This document shows, one piece after another, positions 17,062 through 24,980 of a stretch of DNA of 52,730 bases (position 1 is its first letter; each line of letters begins with the position of its first letter). Below the pieces are notes generated by a model, which was not told where the DNA came from, did not search any database, and was given only the letters and a program-made list of their open reading frames with translations. The stretch lies in assembly GCA_009711765.1 (NCBI GenBank), contig VEND01000067.1, positions 1 to 52,730 of the forward strand, read 5' to 3'. Source of the stretch: Bacillota bacterium (GTDB taxonomy: Bacteria > Bacillota > Clostridia > Tissierellales > MES13). The position numbers and the translations under genes are program-made.

Positions 17062-17889
17062 ATGTCTAATGATGTGTATATAAAAATAAATAAAAAAAAG
17101 ATAAGTTGTAAAAATGATTTTAAGAAGATTATTTCTAATTATAAAACCATAGATATAAAAAATAATCACAGTGATAATAAAAACTACAAATTAAAAGAAA
17201 GACCTAAAGTATCTATAATACTTTGTACAATGCGTCCTAATTTAATAGAAAATGTATTTAATAATTATAATAGACAAACTTATGAAAATAAAGAAATGAT
17301 AATTATATTAAATAGTAATAAATTAAACCTTACTACTTGGAATAAAAAAGCTAACAATTTTAAAAATATTAAGATATTTAAAGTAGATGAAGATATAACT
17401 TTAGGTAATTGTCTTAATTTAGGAATCTCAAAATGCAAGGGAGATATAATTGCAAAATTTGATGATGATGATTATTATGGTCCCCTTTATTTAGAAGATT
17501 CTATAAAAGAATTTGAAAAGACTAAAGCAAGTGTTATAGGAAAAGCTACTTCCTTTATTTATTTTAAAGATCAAAAAATACTAGCAATAAGGTTTCCAAA
17601 TAAAAACAATAGATATGTCTCCCATATGGATGGTCCCTCAATGTTAATAAAAAAAAGTGTATTTAAAAAAGTTAAATTTAGAGATATCCCTAGAGGGGTA
17701 GATACTAAATTCTCCATTGACTGTATAAATAATAATATAAAAATATACTCAACTAACATCTTCCATCATGTATATATTAGATATAATTCTAATAAACATA
17801 CTTGGAAAATTAATAATGATAAACTTCTAAGGATGTCACTTATAATTAAGAAAAATGTTACTGATTTTACTGAATATGTAGATATATAA
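17062..17889 (+). CDS. Family 2 glycosyltransferase with N-terminal NDVYI tag (copy 2)
   Basis: 275 residues. ATG at 17062 is chosen over GTG at 17053, because TTTGGAG lies eight bases before it. The start SNDVYIKINKKK matches the tag of copy 1. The catalytic domain begins at KVSIILCTMRPNLIENVFNNYNRQTYENKEMIIILN. The metal motif is IIAKFDDDDYYGPLYL. Later motifs are RYVSHMDGPSMLIKKSVF, RDIPRGVDTKFSIDC and HHVYIRYNSNKHTWK. It is closely related to copies 1 and 4 and follows copy 1 by 15 bp, so the two form an operon. Residues 14-45 are variable and basic. Function: transfer of an unknown sugar, probably to a spore-surface acceptor (inference from context). Confidence 0.85.
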   Translation: MSNDVYIKINKKKISCKNDFKKIISNYKTIDIKNNHSDNKNYKLKERPKVSIILCTMRPNLIENVFNNYNRQTYENKEMIIILNSNKLNLTTWNKKANNFKNIKIFKVDEDITLGNCLNLGISKCKGDIIAKFDDDDYYGPLYLEDSIKEFEKTKASVIGKATSFIYFKDQKILAIRFPNKNNRYVSHMDGPSMLIKKSVFKKVKFRDIPRGVDTKFSIDCINNNIKIYSTNIFHHVYIRYNSNKHTWKINNDKLLRMSLIIKKNVTDFTEYVDI

Positions 17890-17911
17890 ATAGGCTTTAA
17901 AAAGCCTATTT
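17888..17911. terminator. Bidirectional terminator between glycosyltransferase copy 2 and ugd
   Basis: Perfect 11-bp stem AAATAGGCTTT / AAAGCCTATTT with a 2-nt loop, starting at the stop codon of copy 2 and reaching into the end of ugd. Confidence 0.8.
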
Positions 17912-19210
17912 ATATATATATCCCCTTCCTATAGCAAAATAATTAATTTTAGCTTTCTTAACGTCTTTATAATCGAAAATATTTCTTCCATCAATTATTA
18001 AAGGTTCTTTCATTTTATCTTTTAGTTTAAATAAATCTAATTTACTAAATTCATCCCACTCAGTACAAAATATTGCACATGAAGAGTCAATAAATGTATC
18101 ATATGGAGTATTACAATACTCTATTTGTGGATATATTTCTTTTATTTTTCTAGAAACATTAGGGTCATAACATTTAACTATCGCTTCATTTTTTATTAAC
18201 TCATTTATTATATAAATAGCAGGAGCTTCTCTAATATCATCTGTTCCAGGCTTAAATGTAAGTCCTAAAACTGAAATTATTTTTCCACTTATATCTTTAT
18301 AGTGATTTAATAATTTTTTTATAGGGATTATTCTTTGTTTATTATTAACATCTATAGTGCTTTTAATTACATTAAAAGCCACACCATACTTTTTACCTAT
18401 TTTTACTAAAGCCTGTGTGTCCTTAGGAAAGCAAGAACCTCCAAAACCTATACCTGCATTTAAAAATAAAGGGGATATTCTTTTATCTAATCCTAAAACA
18501 TAGGATATATCTTCAACATTTCCTCCAATTTCATCACATAAGTTTGCTATCTCGTTTATAAAGGATATTTTAGTAGCTAAAAAACCATTAGAGGCATATT
18601 TAATTAATTCCGCAGTCTCAGGGTTAGTATATACTATTTTTTTATTAAAATTTTTATATAACTTACCCATTATCTCCTTTGCTATTTCTGAATCATATCC
18701 TATAACAATCCTATCTGTATTAAAAAAATCATCAAAGGCTTTGCCTTCTCTTAAAAACTCAGGATTAGATACAATATCAAAATATTCATTTGAAATTCCT
18801 TTATCATTTAACATTCTTTTTATATACTTTTGTGTGCCTATTGCTACAGTACTTTTATTAACTATTACTTTATATTCATTAATATATTTAGATATATCAT
18901 TGATAACTTCTTTAACCTGAGTCATATCCACGTCACCATTATTAAGTGCTGGTGTGCCAACTGCGATAAAAATTATATTAGATTCTCTTATCCCCTTTTT
19001 TATATCAGTAGAAAATGTGATTTTTTTTTCTTCAATACATTTTTTTAAATACTTATCTAACCCTTTTTCATATATTATAGGTATACCTTTTTTAAGACTT
19101 TTTATTTTTTCTTTATCTTTATCAACACATATTACCTTATTATTCTTTATACCAAAACCCAAGGCAGCAATTAAGCCAACATACCCAGAGCCAATAACAG
19201 TAATTTTCAT
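17906..19210 (-). CDS. ugd: UDP-glucose 6-dehydrogenase
   Basis: 434 residues. ATG at 19210 is chosen (spacing to GGGGGA suits it; the ATG at 19216 nearly abuts the site). Rossmann start MKITVIGSGYVGLIAALGFG; VGTPALNNGDVDMTQV; catalytic Cys in GIGFGGSCFPKDTQALV (about 255) and Lys in TAELIKYASNGFLATKISFINEIANLC; C-terminal domain with GLTFKPGTDDIREAPAIYII. It oxidises UDP-glucose to UDP-glucuronate with two NAD+. Lying between pairs of glycosyltransferase genes, it probably supplies UDP-glucuronate or a derivative to them. A sigma-K-like promoter lies upstream, divergent from the one for glycosyltransferase copy 3, so sugar donor and transferases may be made at the same stage. Confidence 0.95.
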   Translation of the reverse strand: MKITVIGSGYVGLIAALGFGIKNNKVICVDKDKEKIKSLKKGIPIIYEKGLDKYLKKCIEEKKITFSTDIKKGIRESNIIFIAVGTPALNNGDVDMTQVKEVINDISKYINEYKVIVNKSTVAIGTQKYIKRMLNDKGISNEYFDIVSNPEFLREGKAFDDFFNTDRIVIGYDSEIAKEIMGKLYKNFNKKIVYTNPETAELIKYASNGFLATKISFINEIANLCDEIGGNVEDISYVLGLDKRISPLFLNAGIGFGGSCFPKDTQALVKIGKKYGVAFNVIKSTIDVNNKQRIIPIKKLLNHYKDISGKIISVLGLTFKPGTDDIREAPAIYIINELIKNEAIVKCYDPNVSRKIKEIYPQIEYCNTPYDTFIDSSCAIFCTEWDEFSKLDLFKLKDKMKEPLIIDGRNIFDYKDVKKAKINYFAIGRGYIYK

Positions 19211-19240
19211 ACCCATTCCCCCATATATTTTTTTCTACTT

Positions 19241-19268
19241 TATTATATGAAGCTTATTATCATTAGTA
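19241..19268 (-). promoter_or_regulatory. Sigma-K-like promoter of ugd
   Basis: TACT (19265-19268), 15 bp, CATATAATA (19241-19249), a full match to CATAnnnTA in the -10. The -35 has only the AC core. Confidence 0.5.
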
Positions 19269-19277
19269 CCATTAACT

Positions 19278-19305
19278 CACCTTTTATTGTCCATAACATA
19301 TTATA
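19278..19305 (+). promoter_or_regulatory. Sigma-K-like promoter of glycosyltransferase copies 3 and 4
   Basis: CACC (19278-19281), 15 bp, CATATTATA (19297-19305). The -10 matches CATAnnnTA exactly. It is divergent from, and ten bases away from, the ugd promoter. Confidence 0.6.
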
Positions 19306-19335
19306 AAGTAGAAAATAGACAATGGAGGTAAAATA

Positions 19336-20133
19336 ATGAATGATGTTAAAATAATAAAAAGTAAAAATAAACCTATAAAATCTAATTTCAAGATAAAACC
19401 ACCGGTTAATAAATTTTATATAAAAAGTAGAAAAAAAGTAAATCCTTCAAATAAAATAAAAAAAATAATTATAAATATAAAATTTAATTCTAATGGTTTC
19501 AAAAAAGAACGTTTAACTAAGAAATGGATTGAAAACAGAATAAAAATATTTAATAACTTTACTTTAAAAAGCTTAAAAAAACAAACTAATCAAAATTTTA
19601 AAACTTTAGTAAGATATGAAGATAAAACAGAAAAATATGTATTTAATGCCCTTTCAAAATATAAACCCCTCCCTAAAAATGTACACTTTATTAAGGAAAG
19701 TCTATATGATAATGAAGTTATAAAAAGTATTAAAGGATATAAGTATCTATATTTAGTTAGATTAGATTCTGATGATATGTATCATAAAACTTATATAGAT
19801 AAACTTCATAATCATACTCCCGACATTTATACTAAGGCTTTAATTAGTCAAAGGGGCTTTTTATATGACTCTATAAACAATAGACTTGTTAATTATAAAC
19901 GTAAATCACCACCATTTTACACTTTAATATATAATACTAATTCTTATATTAAAGGTAAAAGATATAAAATTCCTAAGGGCCATACAGATGTTATAAAACT
20001 CCCTCATAAAATATTAAACAGAAAAAATTTTGTAGTAGTTGTTCATTCAAATAATACCACAACAAAATTTAGCGGAAAAAATATTATTAAAACTAAGAAA
20101 AAAATTAAAGAAATTTTAAGTAATTATAAATAA
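19336..20133 (+). CDS. Putative rhamnosyltransferase-like glycosyltransferase with N-terminal NDVKI tag (copy 3, different fold branch)
   Basis: 265 residues from ATG at 19336 (GGAGG eight bases upstream). The first 35 residues, NDVKIIKSKNKPIKSNFKIKPPVNKFYIKSRKK, resemble the N-terminus of copy 4 (SDVKIKPSKN, NKPIKTPAVNKNYKKKR). The rest differs from the other copies: IIINIKFNSNGFKKERLTKKWIENRIKIFNNFTLKSLKKQTNQNFKTLVRYEDKT, LYLVRLDSDDMYHKTYIDKL (DSDD metal site) and GHTDVIKLP. That organisation is like the putative rhamnosyltransferase / WcaA-like group. So the tag is attached to two different transferase types. No membrane segments. Operon with copy 4, 11 bp downstream. Confidence 0.75.
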   Translation: MNDVKIIKSKNKPIKSNFKIKPPVNKFYIKSRKKVNPSNKIKKIIINIKFNSNGFKKERLTKKWIENRIKIFNNFTLKSLKKQTNQNFKTLVRYEDKTEKYVFNALSKYKPLPKNVHFIKESLYDNEVIKSIKGYKYLYLVRLDSDDMYHKTYIDKLHNHTPDIYTKALISQRGFLYDSINNRLVNYKRKSPPFYTLIYNTNSYIKGKRYKIPKGHTDVIKLPHKILNRKNFVVVVHSNNTTTKFSGKNIIKTKKKIKEILSNYK

Positions 20134-20144
20134 GGAGAGGTTTT

Positions 20145-20939
20145 ATGAACTCAGATGTTAAAATTAAGCCTTCAAAAAATAAGAAGATTTTTTATAATAA
20201 ACCTATTAAAACACCTGCAGTAAATAAAAATTATAAGAAAAAGAGAATAAAAAAAGTTAAAAATGTTAGTGTAATTACAGTAACTAATAAAGAAAAATAT
20301 TTTGAAAATATAATAAATAATTATTTAAGGCAAGATCATAAATCTAAGGAATTAATAATTATTATAAATAAGGATAATATATCCTTAGAAAATTGGATAA
20401 ATAAAACTAAAAAACATGATACTATAAAAATATTTAAGATAAATGAAAAAAAGAGCTTAGGTTTTTGTTTAAATTACGGAGTTAAAAAAGCAAAGTTTAG
20501 TATTATATCAAAGTTTGATGATGATGATTATTATGGAAAAAAGTATCTAACACAAGTTATTAACACCTTTAACTATACTGGGGCAGATATTGTAGGTAAA
20601 GGAAAATACTACATTTATTTCGAGGGAGAAAATATACTTGCCATAAATAAAGGTTCCTCCCAAAATAAATTTACTAAACACCTAGCAGGCGGAACAATTT
20701 CCTTTGAAAAATTAGTCTTTAAAAAAGTTAAATTTAAAGATTTAACCTATGGAACTGATCAAAGATTTTTAAAAGACTGTAAAAATAATAATTTTAGAAT
20801 ATTTTCAAATAATAAATCGAATTATATATATGTTAGGCATAAATCAACTAATGAACATACTTGGAAAATGTCAAATAAAAAATTTCTGAAAAAATGTAAA
20901 ATCTTAAAAAAATCAAAAAAACTGCCTAAAATAGATTAA
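20145..20939 (+). CDS. Family 2 glycosyltransferase with N-terminal SDVKI tag (copy 4)
   Basis: 264 residues from ATG at 20145 behind AAGGAGAGG. N-terminal tag NSDVKIKPSKNKKIFYNKPIKTPAVNKNYKKKR, then VSVITVTNKEKYFENIINNYLRQDHKSKELIIIINKDN. It carries the hallmark SIISKFDDDDYYGKKYL, then HLAGGTISFEKLVFKKVKF, DLTYGTDQRFLKDC and YIYVRHKSTNEHTWKMSNKKFLKKC. It is a paralogue of copies 1 and 2. The TCTNRP start of copy 1 is replaced by VTNKE here, so acceptor or donor use may differ. The C-terminus is Lys-rich. The role is inferred from the spore-locus context. Confidence 0.85.
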   Translation: MNSDVKIKPSKNKKIFYNKPIKTPAVNKNYKKKRIKKVKNVSVITVTNKEKYFENIINNYLRQDHKSKELIIIINKDNISLENWINKTKKHDTIKIFKINEKKSLGFCLNYGVKKAKFSIISKFDDDDYYGKKYLTQVINTFNYTGADIVGKGKYYIYFEGENILAINKGSSQNKFTKHLAGGTISFEKLVFKKVKFKDLTYGTDQRFLKDCKNNNFRIFSNNKSNYIYVRHKSTNEHTWKMSNKKFLKKCKILKKSKKLPKID

Positions 20940-20961
20940 AAGCACAGCTAGCTGTGCTTTT
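20938..20961 (+). terminator. Terminator after glycosyltransferase copy 4
   Basis: Perfect palindrome AAAAGCACAGCT / AGCTGTGCTTTT overlapping the stop codon, followed by a T-poor stretch; the stem itself ends in TTTT. Likely functional. Confidence 0.75.
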
Positions 20962-21022
20962 AATGTGTCAATTTTTTTAATTATGAATAATATTTAGTAA
21001 AGAGTTTAAAGGAGGTGATATT

Positions 21023-22294
21023 TTGAGAGTTTTAAAACTTGGTTCTAGGGGTTCTGATGTAATGGAGATTCAAGCTTTATTAAAAAAAATCGGATATAAC
21101 CCAGGTCCTATTGATTCTATATTTGGCAAATTAACTAAAAGAGCTTTAATTAATTTTCAAAGGGATAATCTATTAATACCAGACGGCATTATCGGACCTA
21201 AAACATATGAAAAATTAGAACCTCTTTTATTAGGCTATGATACTTACATTTTAAAACCTGGAGATACCTTATATAATTTAGCTAATAAATATTATACTAC
21301 TGTTAAAAAGATTCTTATTGCTAATCCTAATCTAAATCCAATAAATCTACAAGTAGGTGAAAAAATTATTATCCCCTATGGTATAGATATAGTCGATACA
21401 AATATTGGATATACCTATGACATTTTAGAAAGGGATATTTTAGGATTAAGTAAAAGATATCCGTTTTTAGAAGTTGGTATACCTGGAAAAAGTGTATTAG
21501 GAAAAAATCTATATTATATAAAATTTGGAAATGGTCCAAATAAAGTTTTTTACAATGGAGCCCATCATGCACTAGAGTGGATTACATCACCGTTATTAAT
21601 GAAATTTTTAGAAAATATATCTAAAGCATATGTTAATAATGATACAATAAGAGGTTATAACATTAATGAAATTTATAATAACAGTAGCATTTATATAATG
21701 CCCATGGTAAATCCTGATGGTGTTGATTTAGTAATTAATGGTCTTCAAAGAAACAACCCATATTATTATGAATTGTTAAGGTTAAATGATACTAATAGAC
21801 CATTTTCTAAAGTTTGGGAAGCTAATATAAGAGGTGTTGACTTAAATCATAATTATGATGCTTTATGGCAAACTTATAAAAACTTAGCAGATTCTTTAGG
21901 TTATAATAAACCAGGGCCTACAAGATATCCTGGTTCTTTCCCAGAATCAGAACCTGAATCTAGAACTGTTGCTGACTTTACTAGAGATAATAATTTTAGA
22001 TTAGTTATAGCCTATCATAGTCAAGGTGAAGTTATATATTGGGATTTTCAAGATTTAGCATCTGAAGAAGCAAAAGAGATTGGAGAGAAGTTTTCTTTAG
22101 TTAGTGGCTATACTTTAGCTGAAACTTATGGTGCTGCTTCTTACTCCGGATATAAAGATTGGTTCATACAAGATTTTAAAAAACCTGGTTATACCATTGA
22201 AGTAGGTAAGGGTACAAACCCCCTACCCATCACTCAATTTGATACAATATACAAAGATAACGAAGAAGTTTTATTGTTAGGTTCTATAATATAA
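21023..22294 (+). CDS. Peptidoglycan-binding/LysM/M14 gamma-D-glutamyl-meso-diaminopimelate peptidase
   Basis: 423 residues starting with TTG at 21023 (AAAGGAGGTG upstream). Residues 3-72: peptidoglycan-binding domain (SRGSDVMEIQALLKKIGYNPGPIDSIFGKLTKRALINFQRDN...GPKTYEKL). Residues 74-118: LysM (YDTYILKPGDTLYNLANKYYTTVKKILIANP). Residues 130-420: zinc carboxypeptidase M14. Zinc ligands lie in NGAHHALEW (HxxE) and IAYHSQGE; the substrate-binding region is VDLNHNYDALW; the catalytic Glu is in PGYTIEVGKG. The architecture matches Bacillus endopeptidase I, which cleaves gamma-D-Glu-mDap bonds in spore peptidoglycan. There is no signal peptide, as expected for a mother-cell protein targeting the cortex or coat. 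Confidence 0.92.
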   Translation: MRVLKLGSRGSDVMEIQALLKKIGYNPGPIDSIFGKLTKRALINFQRDNLLIPDGIIGPKTYEKLEPLLLGYDTYILKPGDTLYNLANKYYTTVKKILIANPNLNPINLQVGEKIIIPYGIDIVDTNIGYTYDILERDILGLSKRYPFLEVGIPGKSVLGKNLYYIKFGNGPNKVFYNGAHHALEWITSPLLMKFLENISKAYVNNDTIRGYNINEIYNNSSIYIMPMVNPDGVDLVINGLQRNNPYYYELLRLNDTNRPFSKVWEANIRGVDLNHNYDALWQTYKNLADSLGYNKPGPTRYPGSFPESEPESRTVADFTRDNNFRLVIAYHSQGEVIYWDFQDLASEEAKEIGEKFSLVSGYTLAETYGAASYSGYKDWFIQDFKKPGYTIEVGKGTNPLPITQFDTIYKDNEEVLLLGSII

Positions 22295-22296
22295 TT

Positions 22297-22812
22297 TTAT
22301 ATAGTTACTTTAATATCATTAGGGATTTTATATTCTTTTTTAAAATCTCTAATAGTTTCTTTATATTCATTTTCTGAAATTAAATCTTTATTGTATAGTT
22401 TGTTTAAATAAATTAAATTATTCTTAAATAAAAAATACTCTTTGCTAAGTATAATTTTAGTATTCTTTTCACTAATATTGTTACTTTCTTTAAAACTAAA
22501 AGATATTTTATTCCTTAGCTTTTCATCATTAGTACCAATAAATTTTATATTATTAATACCTATATTAAATTGAAAAAAGTTTTTTCTTATCCTTTCTGAT
22601 TCGTCATAAAATTTCTTTATTTTCTTGACATAATTAATATCAAAGTCAACTAAAGAAAGATCAATATTATCATTAATTTTATTATAAAAAGAAATTTTTA
22701 TATTATACATTTTGTTTCTTTGAAGATGATTTAAATTTTCATTAATAACATTTCTTAATTTAGTATAAAATTTTTTATCAAATATTTCTTTATTGTTTAA
22801 TGCTATTTCCAT
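22297..22812 (-). CDS. Hypothetical protein with C-terminal SHOCT-like helix pair
   Basis: 171 residues from ATG at 22812; AAGGAG lies seven bases upstream, so it is preferred over GTG at 22821. No signal peptide or membrane helix. The body is Asn/Lys/Ile-rich with alternating strands and helices. The last 45 residues (LIYLNKLYNKDLISENEYKETIRDFKKEYKIP) look like a SHOCT motif (short C-terminal helices, L-x-x-L-x-x-x-G/D-x-I-x-x-x-E-Y-x-x). I do not recognise the family. It is convergent with the M14 peptidase gene, with only 2 bp between the stop codons. Confidence 0.55.
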   Translation of the reverse strand: MEIALNNKEIFDKKFYTKLRNVINENLNHLQRNKMYNIKISFYNKINDNIDLSLVDFDINYVKKIKKFYDESERIRKNFFQFNIGINNIKFIGTNDEKLRNKISFSFKESNNISEKNTKIILSKEYFLFKNNLIYLNKLYNKDLISENEYKETIRDFKKEYKIPNDIKVTI

Positions 22813-22954
22813 AAAAATCACTCCTTCATTCCCTCTATATATTAGATTATCAAAAAAATGTTCTATAAACTATGGTAATTAAATGCACTAAAGTATAATA
22901 AATAACTCATTTCTAGAAATATGTTTTATTTTAAAAAAGTGTATATAAATATAA

Positions 22955-22984
22955 AGAAGGAGTGCTTAAATTAGCATTCCTTCT
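22955..22984. terminator. Terminator after the molybdopterin oxidoreductase gene
   Basis: AGAAGGAGTGCT / AGCATTCCTTCT stem (11 of 12 paired), 6-nt loop, covering the stop codon at 22971; the minus strand continues into a T-rich run. Confidence 0.75.
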
Positions 22985-24929
22985 CTATATTTATAAATGT
23001 ATCATAATATGCTATTTGTCCACCTATATCTGAATCTATATTATTTGTTAAAAAATTTGGATTCCCATTTTTATTCCACCAGCCAGTATACATGTGAACT
23101 ATATTATCTGGTACCTTCTCTGTTATTTTTATTTTTACTTTGATTTCACCATTAGATGATTTTAATATTACCTTATCATCATCTGAAATATCATATCTAT
23201 CTGCCATAGTTTTGTTTATATAGGCTATAGATAAACCTTTTTTATCCATCATATGTTGTGTAAAAATTGAATCCCTTGGATGACTTGTAATAAGTCTTAT
23301 TCTCTTATTATTTTGCTTTTTATATATAGGAATAGGACTTTTATTTAAATCCTTTAATGTATTTGAATATATCTCTATTTTTTTAGAAGGAGTTTTAAAC
23401 TTTAAATCACTCCAAGCTACTTTATTGCTTTTTATTGTTATATACTCATTTTTTATATCGTCTAAATTTATATTATAATTTTTAAGTGGCTTAACTACTC
23501 TTTTTAAATATTCTTTCTTACCCACTTGGGGATAATTTTTATAACCCATTTTTCTAGCAAGTTCTCTAAATAGATAATATTCATCCATAAATTTATGTTT
23601 AGGCTTTATTACTCTTTCATTATAAGTAATATAATAATTATTCATTGAACTATATACAATATCCTCTGATTCTAAAGTATTTGTACATGGTATGAAAAGA
23701 TCACAATGTTTAGCTGTATCAGTCATGAACATATCAATACAAACTTTAAAATCTATATCATTAATAGCCTTAATTCCTTCATTTAAATTTGGTAATTGAG
23801 CTAATGGATTAGCCTTAGTAAAAAACACTGCTTTTATAGGTATATCTTTTTCCCTTTTTATATAATCATAAAGATTTGCTAATTTAAAGTATCTTTCATT
23901 AATAGCATATTTTTTACTTTCAAAGGGATCTAAATCTAAAATATCAGGATATACTCTATCTGCATAATTAACCCCTTGACCTTTAGTTCCTATTTTTCCT
24001 GCTATAGCTGCTAAAGCATCTATTGCTCTTATAGTGTTTCCTCCATTTTTATACTTCTGAAGTCCATAGCCCATGTATATAGTAGATTTATTATAAATAT
24101 ATATATCTGCTAGTTTGTATAAGTCTTTAATACTTACCCCTGTTTCTTTAGATAAAAAATCTAAACTAAGTGTATCTAAATATTTTTTATATTCATCAAA
24201 TCCCTTTACATACCTATTTATAAAATCCTTATCAATTAAATTTTTATCTATTATAATTTTAGTGATAGCCATAGCTAAAGCACCATCTGTAGCTGGGTTT
24301 ATACTAATATGTTTATCAGAAAGTTTTGCTGTATTAGTTTTTAAAGGATCAATAACTACAATTTTAACATTTCTTTTTTTAGCTTCCTTTAACATATGTA
24401 AAAGATGTATTGAAGTATTATATGGATTTCTACCCCACATTATAACCACTTCTGCATTTAACAAATCATCTAAACTATGACCTAAAACATCTCCAAAATC
24501 ATATATCTGGGCACTTATTCCAGCTCCCCAACAGGTACTTCCCTTTGTCTTTGTAACTCCACCAAAGAAATTAAAAAATATATTATTTATGGATTTTAAC
24601 ACTCCATTTGAACCTGATTCTTCATAAGTTAAAACAGAATTTGAACTATACTTTTCTTTAATCTGTAATAATTTTTCACTTAATATATTAATAGCTTCAT
24701 CAAAGCTTATTTTTTCCCATTTACCATTAACCTTTAATAATGGATTATATATTCTTTTTTTATGGTATAGTCTATCTAAATGTTGTCTTCCTTTTTTACA
24801 TATAATCCCTTTAGTATAGGGATGATTTTTATCTCCTACAATTTTTTCCACTTTACCGTTATCTACATAAACATTAAATTTACAACAATCAAAACAATCT
24901 AAAGTACATCCATGTCCTACTATCTTCAA
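22971..24929 (-). CDS. Molybdopterin-dependent oxidoreductase with N-terminal [4Fe-4S] domain
   Basis: 652 residues, starting TTG at 24929. The iron-sulfur motif is HGCTLDCFDCCKF at residue 6, with its fourth Cys in GIICKKG at 44. The cofactor region has FFGGVTKTKGSTCWGAGISAQ; the Cys is the likely metal ligand position, where some relatives have Ser or Sec. MWGRNPYNTSIHLLHML and VVIDPLKTNTAKLSDKHISINPATDGALAMA follow. The C-terminal dinucleotide-binding domain begins near RLITSHPRDSIFTQHM. No twin-arginine signal, so it is cytoplasmic, and no small electron-transfer subunit is next to it. The substrate is unknown. Its AGGA ribosome site lies inside a hairpin (24934-24960). A sensor kinase gene lies just upstream on the same strand. 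Confidence 0.85.
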   Translation of the reverse strand: MKIVGHGCTLDCFDCCKFNVYVDNGKVEKIVGDKNHPYTKGIICKKGRQHLDRLYHKKRIYNPLLKVNGKWEKISFDEAINILSEKLLQIKEKYSSNSVLTYEESGSNGVLKSINNIFFNFFGGVTKTKGSTCWGAGISAQIYDFGDVLGHSLDDLLNAEVVIMWGRNPYNTSIHLLHMLKEAKKRNVKIVVIDPLKTNTAKLSDKHISINPATDGALAMAITKIIIDKNLIDKDFINRYVKGFDEYKKYLDTLSLDFLSKETGVSIKDLYKLADIYIYNKSTIYMGYGLQKYKNGGNTIRAIDALAAIAGKIGTKGQGVNYADRVYPDILDLDPFESKKYAINERYFKLANLYDYIKREKDIPIKAVFFTKANPLAQLPNLNEGIKAINDIDFKVCIDMFMTDTAKHCDLFIPCTNTLESEDIVYSSMNNYYITYNERVIKPKHKFMDEYYLFRELARKMGYKNYPQVGKKEYLKRVVKPLKNYNINLDDIKNEYITIKSNKVAWSDLKFKTPSKKIEIYSNTLKDLNKSPIPIYKKQNNKRIRLITSHPRDSIFTQHMMDKKGLSIAYINKTMADRYDISDDDKVILKSSNGEIKVKIKITEKVPDNIVHMYTGWWNKNGNPNFLTNNIDSDIGGQIAYYDTFINIEKEC

Positions 24930-24933
24930 ATTA

Positions 24934-24960
24934 ATCCTGATTTTATTTTAAAATCAGGAT
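24934..24960 (-). promoter_or_regulatory. Hairpin covering the ribosome site of the molybdoenzyme gene
   Basis: A 12-bp perfect stem (ATCCTGATTTTA / TAAAATCAGGAT) with a 3-nt loop. On the mRNA the CAGGA that precedes the TTG start is in the 3' arm. It could be a weak terminator for the kinase gene or a translational control element. Confidence 0.55.
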
Positions 24961-24980
24961 ATTCACCACCCTTCTTATAT

